Shown here in pieces: positions 1 through 8,541 of a stretch of DNA of 39,239 nt. Source of the DNA: Deltaproteobacteria bacterium (GTDB lineage Bacteria > Desulfobacterota > Desulfarculia > Desulfarculales > Desulfarculaceae). Both the position numbers and the translations under genes were made by a program. The stretch spans positions 1 to 39,239 of the forward strand of contig JAHLLK010000058.1 in NCBI GenBank assembly GCA_020444165.1. The letters are read 5' to 3'. Under the pieces are notes generated by a model, which saw only the letters and a list, made by a program, of their open reading frames with translations, was not told the origin of the DNA and made no database searches. Each line of letters begins with the position of its first letter. Position 1 is the first letter of the stretch.

Positions 1-556
1 GGCCGATGATGGGGTCGCCGCCGATGCCGATGCAGGTGCTCTGGCCCAGGCCGGCCCCGGTGATCTGGTGCACCACCTCATAGGTGAGGGTGCCGGAGCG
101 GCTGATGATGCCCACCCCGCCGGGGCGGTGGATGTAGCCCGGCATGATGCCCACCTTGCACTCGCCGGGGGTGATGACCCCGGGGCAGTTGGGCCCCACC
201 ATCAGGGTGCCCCGGGCCCGCAGAAAGGCCTTGGCCAGGACCATGTCCTTCACCGGGATGTGCTCGCTGATCACCACCACCAGCTTCACCCCGGCGTCCG
301 AGGCCTCGCAGGCCGCGTCGGCCGCAAAGGCCGCGGGCACGAAGACCAGGGACACGTCCGCCCCGGTCTGGGCCACCGCCTCGGCCACGGTGTTGAACAC
401 CGGCACGCCCAACACGCTCTGGCCGCCCTTGCCCGGGGTCACCCCGGCGACCACCTGGGTGCCGTAGGCCAGCATGGCCTCGGCGTGGAACATGCCTTCC
501 TTGCCGGTGAGGCCCTGCACCACCACGCGGGAGTCCTTGTTGACCAGAATGCTCAT
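1..556 (-). CDS. sucD: Succinate-CoA ligase, alpha subunit (3' part outside window)
   Basis: Alpha subunit of succinyl-CoA synthetase, which interconverts succinyl-CoA and succinate with substrate-level phosphorylation in the TCA cycle or its reductive/syntrophic variants. The 185 visible codons begin [18 protein letters not shown] and continue through the CoA-binding Rossmann domain, with family blocks such as [13 protein letters not shown] and GIGGDPIIG at the window edge. The catalytic phospho-histidine lies further on, outside the window. The ATG at 556 overlaps the sucC stop in an ATGA arrangement, so the pair is translationally coupled. Identification is firm; only the truncation at the window edge limits it. 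Confidence 0.95.
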   Translation of the reverse strand, partial: MSILVNKDSRVVVQGLTGKEGMFHAEAMLAYGTQVVAGVTPGKGGQSVLGVPVFNTVAEAVAQTGADVSLVFVPAAFAADAACEASDAGVKLVVVISEHIPVKDMVLAKAFLRARGTLMVGPNCPGVITPGECKVGIMPGYIHRPGGVGIISRSGTLTYEVVHQITGAGLGQSTCIGIGGDPIIG

Positions 557-1725
557 GCCGCACCTCCCGCCACCTGGGCGATCTTCTGGGCCGCCTCGGC
601 CAGGGAACCGGCCACTTCGAAGGACAGCGTGCTCTCGCCCAGGATGCGCCGGCCCTCGTCCACGTTGGTGCCTTCCAGCCGCACCACCAGGGGCACCCGG
701 AGGTCCACCTTCCGGGCCGCGGCCACCACCCCGGCGGCCAGCACGTCGCAACGGAGGATGCCGCCGAAGATGTTGATGAGAATGGCCTTCACGTTCTTGT
801 CGGCCAGGATGATTTCAAAGCCCTTGGCGATCATCTCCTCGTTGGCCCCGCCGCCCACGTCCAGGAAGTTGGCCGGCGAGGCGCCCGCCATCTTGATCAC
901 GTCCATGGTGGCCATGGCCAGGCCCGCGCCGTTGACCATGGTGCCCACCGTGCCCTCCAGGCGGATGTAGTTGAGGCCCTGCTGATTGGCCTCCCGCTCC
1001 AGCGGGTCGGTCTCGGTGGGGTCGGCCAGCTTGGCGATCTCGGGGTGGCGCTTGAGCGCACTGTCGTCGAAATTGATCTTGCCGTCCAGGGCGATGAGCC
1101 CGCCTTCGGCCGTGACCGCCAGGGGGTTGATCTCCACCAGGGTGGCTTCCTTTTCCCAGGCCAGGCGGACCAGGTTTTTCAAGAGCGCGGTGCCGGCGCG
1201 CACCTGGCCGGCGTCCAGCCCGCAGCCAAAGAGAAGCTGGCGGGCCTGGAAGTCCCAGAGGGGCTGGCCGGGGTCGATGCGGGTGGTGAAGATCTTCTCC
1301 GGGGTGGTGGCGGCCACTTCCTCGATGTCCATGCCGCCGGCCGGGGAGGCCATGACCGCCAGGCGCTCGGCCGCGCGGTCCAAGACCACGGCCAGATACA
1401 GCTCGCGGGCGATGTTGGTGGACTCCTCCACCCAGACCTTGGACACCAGCTTGCCGGCCGGGCCGGTCTGGTGGGTGACCAGGTTCATGCCGATGATGTC
1501 GCCGGCCGCGGCCGCCACCTCGTCCGGGGTGGCCGAGAGCTTGACGCCGCCGCCCTTGCCCCGCCCGCCGGCGTGGATCTGGGCCTTGACCACGTAACCC
1601 TGGGCCTCGGCCAGGCCCTCCGCCGCCGCCTTGGCTTCGGCAGGGGTGAGGGCCAGGCCGCCCCGGGGCACGGGAATGCCGAATTCGGCCATGAGGCCCT
1701 TGGCCTGATACTCGTGCACGTTCAT
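553..1725 (-). CDS. sucC: Succinate-CoA ligase (ADP/GDP-forming), beta subunit
   Basis: Beta subunit of succinyl-CoA synthetase, carrying the ATP-grasp nucleotide-binding domain and the C-terminal ligase domain; it acts in the cytoplasm as a heterodimer or heterotetramer with SucD. The 390 residues begin [20 protein letters not shown], the usual SucC start. They include the glycine-rich [16 protein letters not shown] segment, the metal-binding LVEINPL block, and the C-terminal FLDVGGGA and [10 protein letters not shown] blocks. Length is normal for the family. Translation starts at ATG 1725 behind an AAAGGG-type ribosome-binding site. The stop overlaps the sucD start by 4 nt. Confidence 0.97.
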   Translation of the reverse strand: MNVHEYQAKGLMAEFGIPVPRGGLALTPAEAKAAAEGLAEAQGYVVKAQIHAGGRGKGGGVKLSATPDEVAAAAGDIIGMNLVTHQTGPAGKLVSKVWVEESTNIARELYLAVVLDRAAERLAVMASPAGGMDIEEVAATTPEKIFTTRIDPGQPLWDFQARQLLFGCGLDAGQVRAGTALLKNLVRLAWEKEATLVEINPLAVTAEGGLIALDGKINFDDSALKRHPEIAKLADPTETDPLEREANQQGLNYIRLEGTVGTMVNGAGLAMATMDVIKMAGASPANFLDVGGGANEEMIAKGFEIILADKNVKAILINIFGGILRCDVLAAGVVAAARKVDLRVPLVVRLEGTNVDEGRRILGESTLSFEVAGSLAEAAQKIAQVAGGAA

Positions 1726-1790
1726 TATTAGGGGCCCTTTCTAGGTAAAGGTCTGCCGGGGAAGGCTATTGCCGCCCTCCCCTGGGATTC

Positions 1791-1811
1791 TGCCAAAGCA
1801 CTCTTTTGGCA
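1791..1811 (-). promoter_or_regulatory. Hairpin in the sucCD leader
   Basis: A perfect 7-bp inverted repeat (TGCCAAA, 7-nt loop, TTTGGCA) lies 66-86 nt upstream of sucC, next to an AT-rich stretch at about 1812-1848 that is the likely promoter area. It could be a transcription-factor operator or an mRNA leader hairpin; the sequence does not decide. The rest of 1726-2053 is GC-rich and I see no gene in it. Confidence 0.35.
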
Positions 1812-2053
1812 ACCTAGTGATATCGTATGTTTTATTTGATTAAAAACCGGTAAGGCCTCCCGGCCCCCGCCGGCGGGGCCCGCCGCCTAAACCCCCGGCA
1901 GGCCCCATGTAAATGTCACTGGACACCGCCCCATGGTAGCCCAGGCGGCAGCCAGGTTCAAGCGCGCAGATGCGCCTCCCGGCCCCAGCCTCCCGCGCCG
2001 TACCGGGCCTGCCGGCCGCCAGCAGGCCCAGATGGCACATTTCCCGCCCCCCG

Positions 2054-2082
2054 TTGACAGAACCCGGGGCGACCTATATATA
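2054..2082 (+). promoter_or_regulatory. Sigma-70-type promoter of the initiator tRNA
   Basis: A consensus -35 box TTGACA (2054-2059) is followed after exactly 17 bp by the -10 box TATATA (2077-2082). The mature tRNA begins 42 nt further on. It is one of the two best matches to a housekeeping promoter in the window. Confidence 0.8.
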
Positions 2083-2124
2083 TAGGAACCATCCGGCAGG
2101 CATGCCGGGCAGATACAGCACTGA

Positions 2125-2201
<77 letters not shown>

Positions 2202-2210
2202 GATATTCGA

Positions 2211-2250
2211 GGGCTTACAAGTTACAGCTTGTAAGCCCTTTCCTCTTTTC
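2211..2250 (+). terminator. Rho-independent terminator of the initiator tRNA
   Basis: A perfect 11-bp stem (GGGCTTACAAG, 6-nt loop, CTTGTAAGCCC) is followed by the T-rich tail TTTCCTCTTTT, starting 9 nt after the CCA end of the tRNA. Confidence 0.85.
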
Positions 2251-2265
2251 CACCTTGAGAGCGAG

Positions 2266-2288
2266 GCACGGCGCAGGACACAGCGTGC
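2266..2288 (+). repeat. Degenerate solitary copy of repeat hairpin D
   Basis: The segment keeps the outer stem GCACG/CGTGC and the internal GCAGGACACA block, which matches (as reverse complement) the D hairpin of element R4 at 28429-28457 apart from a few bases. The bases after it (TGCATTACTCT) resemble the sequences after the D hairpin in R2 and R3. It sits just after the tRNA terminator. The match is short, so chance cannot be excluded. Confidence 0.45.
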
Positions 2289-2330
2289 ATTACTCTAGTT
2301 AAACAGGGAATGCTGATCGGGGCGATTCAA

Positions 2331-2861
2331 TCACCACCGCGTGCCGGCAAAGAATCGATCCAAATACGCCTCCAAGCGCACCGCCTGATCCTGAGCAAGC
2401 TCCGGGCAATCGCCAGCCCCCTTTCCGCCCTCGGCCGCCTGCGCGGCGAAAACCATGCAGGTGGCCTGGCCGCACTTTTTGCAGTTTGTCTTGGGCAGCA
2501 TCTTCAGGATTTCCAAGAGCTGGGGACGCGGCAGGCCCGCGTAACACGGCTCGATGTTTCTCCGGTTTTCCCAGGCCTGGTTTATCTCCCGTTTCAACCA
2601 TTCCAGAATCTTATCCGCCTCCGCCTCATCCTTGAGTGCGTTGACGGCGATTAGCCGGGAATGCACGGTAATGATCTTTCCCTGCACCCGGAAAGTGACG
2701 CTGGGCGGCTCTCTGGAGTACTCGGATCCCCCCAGCTCAGCGTTCAGATACGGTAATGCCTCCCCCACATCTTGCTCCAGATGCGCATAACAGTGCAGGG
2801 ACTGGAAGCTGGGGTTGCACTCCGGCCGAAATATCTCTTTGCGGTAGCCTTGTAAGAGCAT
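2331..2861 (-). CDS. [4Fe-4S]-binding protein (FeS/AcsC-type cluster domain)
   Basis: A 176-residue cytoplasmic protein with no signal peptide. Its C-terminal third carries the four-cysteine motif of the 'FeS' domain seen in RnfB and in the corrinoid iron-sulfur protein AcsC: C127-x2-C130-x4-C135-x16-C152, preceded by LLEILKMLP. The first 100 residues form an alpha/beta module I cannot assign. Proteins of this shape are typical of anaerobes and probably pass electrons, but no partner is identified by sequence. Start ATG 2861 has a strong GGGGGAGG ribosome-binding site 7 nt upstream. It is the last gene of a minus-strand run that includes the RraA-like and aldo/keto reductase genes. Confidence 0.75.
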   Translation of the reverse strand: MLLQGYRKEIFRPECNPSFQSLHCYAHLEQDVGEALPYLNAELGGSEYSREPPSVTFRVQGKIITVHSRLIAVNALKDEAEADKILEWLKREINQAWENRRNIEPCYAGLPRPQLLEILKMLPKTNCKKCGQATCMVFAAQAAEGGKGAGDCPELAQDQAVRLEAYLDRFFAGTRW

Positions 2862-3035
2862 CTATAACCTCCCCCTCACGCTCCAGCAGCCTTGGGAAGC
2901 TTGTCAGCTTGGGCCAGGGATTACCGTATACGCTGGCGTACCATTGGCGAGAAGGGCGGCCGAGGGATCGGGTGCAACAGCCCAGGCTTGATCCGCCGCA
3001 GGCAATCTGGTGTTGACCGCACTCCCGTTCCCTTT

Positions 3036-3734
3036 CTACTCCTCAATGGCCCCAGCGATGCTCCGCAGATGCTGGCGGAAGGTGTAGTTGGGCTCAGCCG
3101 CACGTTTTGCCAGATAGTCGCCAAACTGAAATTGTTCCCGCAAAGTCTTGCCCTCGTTTATCGCTTCCGCTTGGCGTCTTTCCCTTTGCCAAATGGCGTG
3201 CGCCGTGGCCAGGATTTCTTCTGCTTGCGAGATCGGAGCGAACAGCGCCCCGTCGGCGTCCGCGAAGACCACATCTTCGCGGCTCACGGTGAAATTGCCA
3301 AAAATGGCCCTCGTCAAGGCTTCCGGCTCCCGTGGGTCCACGCGGGTGGGGCCCGCGGGATAGCTGCCGTAGCTGAAGACGGGAAAGCCGATCTGGATCA
3401 ACTCCGCGGTGTCCCGGTGGCAGCCCCACACGACCAGGCCCGCCAAGCCGGAGCTGCGGGCTTCCAGAGCCGTCAAATCTCCAATGCATCCCTCATCCCG
3501 GCGGCCACCGTTGTCGATGATCAGAATATCTCCCGCTTGGGCTGTTCCCATTGCTTCCAGGAACACGTCCACACTGCCATAGTGTTTCGCCGGCAGGACT
3601 CGGCCAGCCAAGTGGCTGCCTGGAATGACGGGCCCAATACCCGAGGAAGCGATACGGAGCGGCACCCCCAAACGCAGGCAGGCATCGGCGACAAGGGGAG
3701 TTGAAATCTCTGCAAATCCAGAATTAAGTTTCAT
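3036..3734 (-). CDS. RraA family protein (HMG aldolase / oxaloacetate decarboxylase-like)
   Basis: Member of the RraA/4-hydroxy-4-methyl-2-oxoglutarate aldolase superfamily, a metal-dependent class II pyruvate aldolase/decarboxylase fold that also includes the RNase E inhibitor RraA. The family core is visible: NGGRRDEGCIGDLTALEA, then GLAGLVVWGCHRDTAEL, whose Arg-Asp pair corresponds to the substrate- and metal-binding RD of HMG aldolases. RNase E inhibition is not implied. I use ATG 3734 (MKLNSGF); an in-frame TTG at 3764 would add 10 residues and has no better ribosome-binding site. It lies between the aldo/keto reductase and the [4Fe-4S] protein on the same strand. The substrate is unknown. 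Confidence 0.8.
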   Translation of the reverse strand: MKLNSGFAEISTPLVADACLRLGVPLRIASSGIGPVIPGSHLAGRVLPAKHYGSVDVFLEAMGTAQAGDILIIDNGGRRDEGCIGDLTALEARSSGLAGLVVWGCHRDTAELIQIGFPVFSYGSYPAGPTRVDPREPEALTRAIFGNFTVSREDVVFADADGALFAPISQAEEILATAHAIWQRERRQAEAINEGKTLREQFQFGDYLAKRAAEPNYTFRQHLRSIAGAIEE

Positions 3735-3875
3735 ATTATCCACTATATTCTCCACACCAATCAAACAGTTCTCTTTCCGGCATCTTTTCAGGGAATGGGC
3801 CTACAGTAACGCTCTTAACCTGACCGGCAACCGATCCTGGCCCGCCCGCTCGTGAACCAATTGCCAGCCGGGGCA

Positions 3876-4985
3876 TTAATCTTTGCGCAATTCCCGACTG
3901 GCTTCCTTCATAAGTTGCGTTAGCGGCATATTCTGGGGGCATACTTTTTCGGCCCCTGAATAATCGCTGCTCTCCATTTTACCCTGTATCTCAGCTGGTA
4001 TCTGGGCAAACATCCGGGAAACCATTTCGGCCAGGCCATACCTTCGGGCATACATGAGCATTTCCATGATGCCGGAGATGGGTATCTTGTCGGGGTTGGT
4101 GGTGTCGCAGACGCCGCAGCGCCGGCAGTAATAGTTGCCGGTTTCCGCTGCGTAATCCTGCAACAGGTTGCTGATTTCAGGTGCGAGTGGCTTGTCATCC
4201 AGGGCTGCCGCGGCGTTGGCCTGCAAGATATTCGTGTTGGGCATCAGGGAGCAAACGGAAGTTATGGAAGGATGACCCCAAATCGCCCGCAGTTTTGCTT
4301 GCTCAAAAGTCATGTCATGGCTAGTCGGCGCGGCATCAAGCTTGGCTTTGCTCGGAAGCGCCCGCCCCCCACCGATTTTCCGAACGCTTAATCCCATGGA
4401 TTTGACCGCAAACAGCCCTATCCCTTGCTCCTGGCACTTTTCGAGCGCTTCCTGCATGCCCTCGATATTTTGCAGGCGATAATTGTAAGCGGTCTGAATG
4501 CCGTCTATCCAACCAAGGCTGGACGCGCCAGCCAGGCAAGCGGCCATGTTTTTATGGGTGCAAAAGCCAAAGAAACGAATCTTCTTTTCCTTTTTTACTT
4601 TTTCAACCCATTTACGAACCTCATTATTGAGCACCTTGATGTCTGGTATTTGATGAATGGCCAAGAAATCTATGTAAGAGGTCCCGTTGTCGGCGAGGGT
4701 TTTGTCCAATTGCTCCTGCATGACCGCCGGGTCCGTGGCATAGACCTTGCCGGACAAAAAGACCTTTTCCCTGGCGCCCGGATTATTCGTAAAGTACGTT
4801 CGATAAACATCTCCGGTAAAGGAAACGATCTCCCAGCAATCCACGCCCAGCCGCAAAGCTTCAGTCAGCAGGGCCCCGGCATCTCCGCTGCCAAAGGATC
4901 CTCCCCCCAGACAAAGTTTGGCTACGTTGACTCCGGTGTGGCCAAAGGATCGCTTGGGCACAACAGGTGCGGCGCTATTAGCCAT
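3876..4985 (-). CDS. Aldo/keto reductase with C-terminal 4Fe-4S cysteine motif
   Basis: A 369-residue AKR-superfamily TIM-barrel fused to a ferredoxin-like tail, a class common in anaerobes. Barrel signatures include KLCLGGGSFG near the N-terminus, VFLSGK (Lys80) and DFLAIHQ (His111). The tail has C287-x2-C290-x2-C293 and a distant C349-P, the usual single-cluster signature. The active-site Tyr expected five residues after Asp49 is not there (VDCWEIVSFTG), so a classical AKR tetrad is incomplete. The ATG at 4985 gives the family N-terminus (KRSFGHTGVNVAKLCLGGG); AGGAG lies about 16 nt upstream, rather far, so the start is less certain than the identity. It is followed by the RraA-like gene after about 140 bp. 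Confidence 0.85.
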   Translation of the reverse strand: MANSAAPVVPKRSFGHTGVNVAKLCLGGGSFGSGDAGALLTEALRLGVDCWEIVSFTGDVYRTYFTNNPGAREKVFLSGKVYATDPAVMQEQLDKTLADNGTSYIDFLAIHQIPDIKVLNNEVRKWVEKVKKEKKIRFFGFCTHKNMAACLAGASSLGWIDGIQTAYNYRLQNIEGMQEALEKCQEQGIGLFAVKSMGLSVRKIGGGRALPSKAKLDAAPTSHDMTFEQAKLRAIWGHPSITSVCSLMPNTNILQANAAAALDDKPLAPEISNLLQDYAAETGNYYCRRCGVCDTTNPDKIPISGIMEMLMYARRYGLAEMVSRMFAQIPAEIQGKMESSDYSGAEKVCPQNMPLTQLMKEASRELRKD

Positions 4986-5093
4986 AGCTTGCAGCTTCCA
5001 TCTCCTATGAGAAATATTTATGTTGGGCCGCTGCCTATCCCAGCCCGGCAGTACCGACGCGCCGGATTGCCGCCCAGCCCGCACCAAGATCCC

Positions 5094-5723
5094 TCAAGCC
5101 AGCATTCTCACCAGCCTGGCGGCATAGTTCCGAAACTCTCCTTCCAGATATTCCTGGAAGGTATGTATCTCGCCCTGGGCGTCCCGGAACTTCTCCGCCC
5201 CGCAGGCGTAATATTTCATGCCCCGATAGAAGTTGGCCTGGTAGCGGATCAACTGGCCCGCCGCGTCGTCCTCCTGGCCCAATTCCCGGACCTTGTCCAC
5301 CACACCCTGCGCGATGGCGATGCAATTGTTGGCGTACTCCACGTCATTGTCGGGCACCAGCATCATGGCCACGGTGAACAAGGGGATGCTCTCGGGCAGA
5401 GTGACGCCTTCTTCCGCCAAATCCGCGCACATCCGCTGGATAACGTCCAGGTAGATGGCCACATGGGCGACGATCTGCCATTGGAGCGTTTCAGGGTCGT
5501 CGGCTCGATAGGCCGCGTCGGCCAACAGCGGCGACAGCCTGGCCAGCCGCTCCATGAACAGGCACATCATCACTTGGTCCAAGGCGCTGTCCACGTCCTG
5601 GACGTGCTCCCGGGCTTCGTCGGTCAAGAGGCAATCGCGGTTGCCGTAAAGCAAGGCGAAGACGAAAGAGTCTTGGGGGCAGGATTGGATGAGATCGTCT
5701 ACAAGACCGGAATCATGATGCAT
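5094..5723 (-). CDS. Hypothetical protein, helical, cytoplasmic
   Basis: A 209-residue protein I do not recognise. It is rich in acidic and hydrophobic residues (LADAAYRADDPETLQWQIV, then an Asp/Glu-rich middle) with no signal peptide or membrane segment, and looks largely alpha-helical. Codon use matches the neighbours and it lies 108 bp upstream of the aldo/keto reductase on the same strand, so it may belong to that transcription unit. Start ATG 5723 is preceded by a weak AAGGAA about 11 nt away. Confidence 0.65.
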   Translation of the reverse strand: MHHDSGLVDDLIQSCPQDSFVFALLYGNRDCLLTDEAREHVQDVDSALDQVMMCLFMERLARLSPLLADAAYRADDPETLQWQIVAHVAIYLDVIQRMCADLAEEGVTLPESIPLFTVAMMLVPDNDVEYANNCIAIAQGVVDKVRELGQEDDAAGQLIRYQANFYRGMKYYACGAEKFRDAQGEIHTFQEYLEGEFRNYAARLVRMLA

Positions 5724-5823
5724 AACCAGTTGGGTTCCTTGTCTCCCCCCGTAATGATTGGGTGTCTTCTCCCAACATTAAGCTTGGGGCAATCACATAA
5801 AATAGCCTCGATTCATTTCTGGC

Positions 5824-5846
5824 AAAAAAGGCCGCTTGCGGGCGGC
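5824..5846 (-). terminator. Rho-independent terminator (minus strand)
   Basis: Read on the minus strand, the stem GCCGC/GCGGC with a 6-nt loop is followed by CTTTTTT. It lies just downstream of the exported-protein gene at 5898-6458 and separates that gene from the 5094-5723 gene. Confidence 0.7.
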
Positions 5847-5897
5847 GTTACTATCGACCAGCCAAGGTCACCCCTGCTGGTCCATCTTGCCGAGGAA

Positions 5898-6458
5898 TCA
5901 ACGGCACAACGGTTTTACTATGTCATCTTCTCCCAACCGGATATCCTCGAACTTTTCCCTTAACTGCCTCCCTTTTTCAGTTTGGATATTTTGGATTTTA
6001 ACCATGGTCCCGTCCCCATACTGGTCATCAATCGTGAAGCCTTCCACACGATAGAATTTGCCATCCTTTTTGATGGCCATGGTGCCGGAGATGGAGCCAG
6101 CCTTTTGGGGAGACAGCGGCCGTTCCGCGCTGAACGCCAACTGATTATCATTTAAGTACAGGATGTTCGTGGGCTGATAATCGATAACCCCCAGGCTGTA
6201 TTTTCCAACTTCTGACGACTTGACCAAGCTGATTACCATTATCCGCTTGACCTTGGGGCACAGCATCACGCGGGCAATCCCAACCCCTCCCAACTCCATG
6301 CCCGCAATGCCGGGCGGGGCTTTTTCCAGTTTTTCGGCGCCGTATATTTCCACGGGCAGACTTGCGATAATATTGTCTTTTATGATCTCATCAAAACCCA
6401 AACCGACCGAAGGCGCCAAGACCAAGCACAATCCCAACCAGACCACCAGCCTGGGCAT
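5898..6458 (-). CDS. Exported hypothetical protein
   Basis: A 186-residue protein with a clear Sec signal peptide (MPRLVVWLGLCLVLAPSVGLG, probable cleavage before FDEI). The mature part is polar with alternating beta-like segments (FYRVEGFTIDDQYGDGTMVK) and resembles no family I can name. ATG 6458 is chosen because a GGAGGGAG ribosome-binding site sits 4-11 nt upstream and the signal peptide starts there; the open frame further upstream is GC-driven. A terminator follows the gene, so it is probably monocistronic. Confidence 0.7.
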   Translation of the reverse strand: MPRLVVWLGLCLVLAPSVGLGFDEIIKDNIIASLPVEIYGAEKLEKAPPGIAGMELGGVGIARVMLCPKVKRIMVISLVKSSEVGKYSLGVIDYQPTNILYLNDNQLAFSAERPLSPQKAGSISGTMAIKKDGKFYRVEGFTIDDQYGDGTMVKIQNIQTEKGRQLREKFEDIRLGEDDIVKPLCR

Positions 6459-6681
6459 AACTCTCCCTCCATTTTTCCTTACCCTGTACGTGCCGGCCTC
6501 CGGCAAGGCTGCCGCGCCCCCCCCTGGCGGCTCCCCATCCCGGCCGGCCCAGGGTCCCGGCCCGGCGACCGGGCCCTCGTCCGCCGCCCTACGACCCCTG
6601 ACCCGCGCCTTGGAGTGGCCGCCAGCAGTCCAGCGGCTGTTTGGGGCCCATTTGCCGAGCCTGGAATATTCTCTACGTGGT

Positions 6682-6715
6682 TTGTTGATCGTATTTTCCA
6701 ATTCACGATCAACAA
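6682..6715. promoter_or_regulatory. 11-bp perfect inverted repeat between two minus-strand genes
   Basis: TTGTTGATCGT and ACGATCAACAA are separated by 12 nt in the 363-bp spacer between the exported protein and the outer-membrane protein. No T-tract follows on the minus strand, so an operator or mRNA stem-loop is more likely than an intrinsic terminator. The rest of 6459-6821 is GC-rich and I see no gene. Confidence 0.4.
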
Positions 6716-6821
6716 CCCCTTTTGCCCATACTGGATGATCCACAAGCTCAGGGGCCAAATACTTCCCGATCGGTCACGAGGCTGCCGCGCTCCCCCCATG
6801 GCGCAGCCTCGCCCTCTTCCC

Positions 6822-7517
6822 CTAATTCCCAAACCAGAACGTCACGCTCACCAGGGCTTGCAGGTTGTCGGCCTGGAAGGTCCCTTTATCAATGGTACCG
6901 TAGTTGCCGGCCTTGATCTCGTAATCCGGCTCCAGCCACCAGTAGCGCAGCCCCAGGCCCAGGGACCATTGCGGGGTGAAGAACCAGTCCGCGCCGGCGC
7001 CCACGAAGCCGCAGAAGGTGTTGTCCGCGTCGATGTCCACGTTCTCGCCCAGGCCGGCCTGCATGGAATCCAGGCCCGATTCCTTGCCCGCGCTGGCGAA
7101 CGCGTAGCCCAGGCCGCCCTCCACGTGGCCGGTGATGCCGCTGTTGACCGGGTAGGTGTACCGGGCCACGGCATACAGCGGCGCAAGCTGCACGTTGGCG
7201 TAGTCAGTCTCGCTCCGCCCCCGGCGGGCGGCGTCGGCGGTCAGCTTCAGGTACTGCACGCCCAGCCCGAAGGATAGCCCCATGGGCAGGCGGTAGGTGG
7301 CCTCGGCCCCTCCTGTCCAGGTGTCGTCGAAGCTGCTGGAATAGGGCCCGGAGTAGCCGTCGCGGCCCTCCATGGCGTCCGAGGAGGTGGACCAGGCGTA
7401 GCCGCCCAGGAGCGAGACGCCCACCGCGCCGCTCGCCGCGCTGGCCGCGGCCGGGGTCAGTCCCAGGGCCAGGCCCAGGGTCAGGAGCATGATGCAAACC
7501 GCTAGCTTGTGTCTCAT
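6822..7517 (-). CDS. Outer-membrane beta-barrel protein
   Basis: A 231-residue protein with a signal peptide (MRHKLAVCIMLLTLGLALGL, cleavage near the alanine-rich TPAAASAA). The rest is a run of amphipathic strands with many Gly and aromatic residues (VGVSLLGGYAW, LSFGLGVQYLKL, WSLGLGLRYWWLEP), ending in VSVTFWFGN with the aromatic terminal strand typical of OmpA/OmpW-like small barrels. Function beyond an outer-membrane barrel cannot be inferred. ATG 7517 has a GGGAGG ribosome-binding site 8 nt upstream; an open frame extends to 7580 but is not needed. Confidence 0.8.
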   Translation of the reverse strand: MRHKLAVCIMLLTLGLALGLTPAAASAASGAVGVSLLGGYAWSTSSDAMEGRDGYSGPYSSSFDDTWTGGAEATYRLPMGLSFGLGVQYLKLTADAARRGRSETDYANVQLAPLYAVARYTYPVNSGITGHVEGGLGYAFASAGKESGLDSMQAGLGENVDIDADNTFCGFVGAGADWFFTPQWSLGLGLRYWWLEPDYEIKAGNYGTIDKGTFQADNLQALVSVTFWFGN

Positions 7518-7855
7518 GGCGTTAACCTCCCGCCGTCGTTGTTTGGGGCGCGCGCGGCCCAGGGGCCGAGCCTGGGCCATGGTGTCAAATTTACACAGTT
7601 AACGCAAGTGTTTACTTGATACCAGCCCATGGAGCGCCGCTCTGCCCCCCGCGCCGCGGCCCCCGGCACCCCGCCTGCCGCCCCACTCGCGCCGGCCGGC
7701 CGGAGTTGGACGAGAGCACCTTCGCCCGCGGCCCCCCTTTGCTTCTCCCCGTCATTCCCTACCTGCCCCCTGATCGGCCGCGCGCCGCCGGCGGCCAATA
7801 CCCCATCGATATTACCTATTTGACTCATCGGTGGTTTTCGCATTTAATTCGCGAA

Positions 7856-7861
7856 TATAAT
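7856..7861 (+). promoter_or_regulatory. Candidate -10 box for the hdr operon, with adjacent palindrome
   Basis: A perfect TATAAT overlaps the end of the 10-bp palindrome ATTCGCGAAT (7847-7856), which may be an operator. No strong -35 box is present at 17 bp (TGGTTT at 7832-7837 is the nearest). The spacer 7518-7855 otherwise holds no gene. Confidence 0.4.
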
Positions 7862-7926
7862 CACATCCAAGATCGACGGTGGTCATGACCGCAATTCTGC
7901 ACGGCTTCACTTGAGTTCCGGCCAAG

Positions 7927-8017
7927 CACGCTACCCGGGCGTGGTAGGCGCGGACAGCTGGAGCCGCCTTTTTTCCCGCATCTCCTGAACTTGCCGCCCT
8001 CCCCCGCCACGCCCGGG
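7927..8017 (+). promoter_or_regulatory. Possible attenuator-like leader of the hdr operon
   Basis: The segment CCCGGGCGTGG (7934-7944) can pair perfectly over 11 bp with CCACGCCCGGG (8007-8017). The same 5' segment can instead form local hairpins (CTACC/GGTAG, 7931-7947). Between them lies a T6 run (7969-7974) after a GC-rich stretch. Mutually exclusive pairings around a U-run are the architecture of transcription attenuation, but this is inference from pairing alone. Confidence 0.35.
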
Positions 8018-8074
8018 CCGGGTTGGACCGCGGGCCGTGCCGCCCGCGCGGAGAAATGAGTTTAGGAGGCTGAA

Positions 8075-8518
8075 ATGTCGGAAATTTCTGGATCAAAATA
8101 CGAGCCCAAGATTTTGGGCATCTGCTGCCGCTGGTGTTCCTACGCGGCGGCTGATTTGGCCGGGGCCATGCGCCTGCAATACCCCCCCAACGTCCGCATC
8201 ATGATGGTGCCCTGCACGGGCCGGGTGGACGTGTTGCACATGTTGAAACCTTTTGAGGACGGGGCCGACGGCGTGTTCCTCTCCGGCTGCCTCTTGGGCG
8301 ATTGCCACTACAAGGCCGGCAACTACAAGGCCCAGAAGCGGGTGGTCCACGCCAAGAAGCTGTTGGAGTCGGCGGGGATAGCCCCCGAGCGGCTGGAAAT
8401 GTACTTCAACTCCTCGGCCATGGGCCCCCAGTTCGCCCAGACCTGCCGGGATTTCACGGAACAGGTGCGGGCCCTGGGCCCCTGGCTGACCCCGGCGGCG
8501 CGGGATATCCCGGCCTGA
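8075..8518 (+). CDS. mvhD: MvhD/FrhD-like iron-sulfur electron-transfer subunit
   Basis: A 147-residue MvhD-family protein (the [2Fe-2S] subunit that links hydrogenase or dehydrogenase modules to HdrA). The family cysteines are present: CCRWC (C17, C18, C21) followed by SYAAADLAG, then PCTGR (C47) and GCLLGDCHY (C72, C77). Homologues often carry selenocysteine at one of these positions; here all are Cys and no in-frame TGA interrupts the gene. ATG 8075 has an AGGAGG ribosome-binding site. It is the first gene of the operon, 23 nt before hdrA. It resembles BamF of benzoyl-CoA reductase complexes. Compared with the second copy at 11734 it has an extra Cys and a Leu-Leu in place of His-Pro. Confidence 0.9.
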   Translation: MSEISGSKYEPKILGICCRWCSYAAADLAGAMRLQYPPNVRIMMVPCTGRVDVLHMLKPFEDGADGVFLSGCLLGDCHYKAGNYKAQKRVVHAKKLLESAGIAPERLEMYFNSSAMGPQFAQTCRDFTEQVRALGPWLTPAARDIPA

Positions 8519-8541
8519 CCCGGGCCCAAGGAGCGAAACGA

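Noticed and set aside
4425..5963. 512-codon plus-strand open frame across three minus-strand genes
   Set aside because: It crosses gene boundaries and a terminator, and has no protein-like features.
8302..8541. N-terminal extension of hdrA by 80 codons
   Set aside because: It lies inside mvhD in another frame; AAGGAG and the HdrA N-terminus support ATG 8542.
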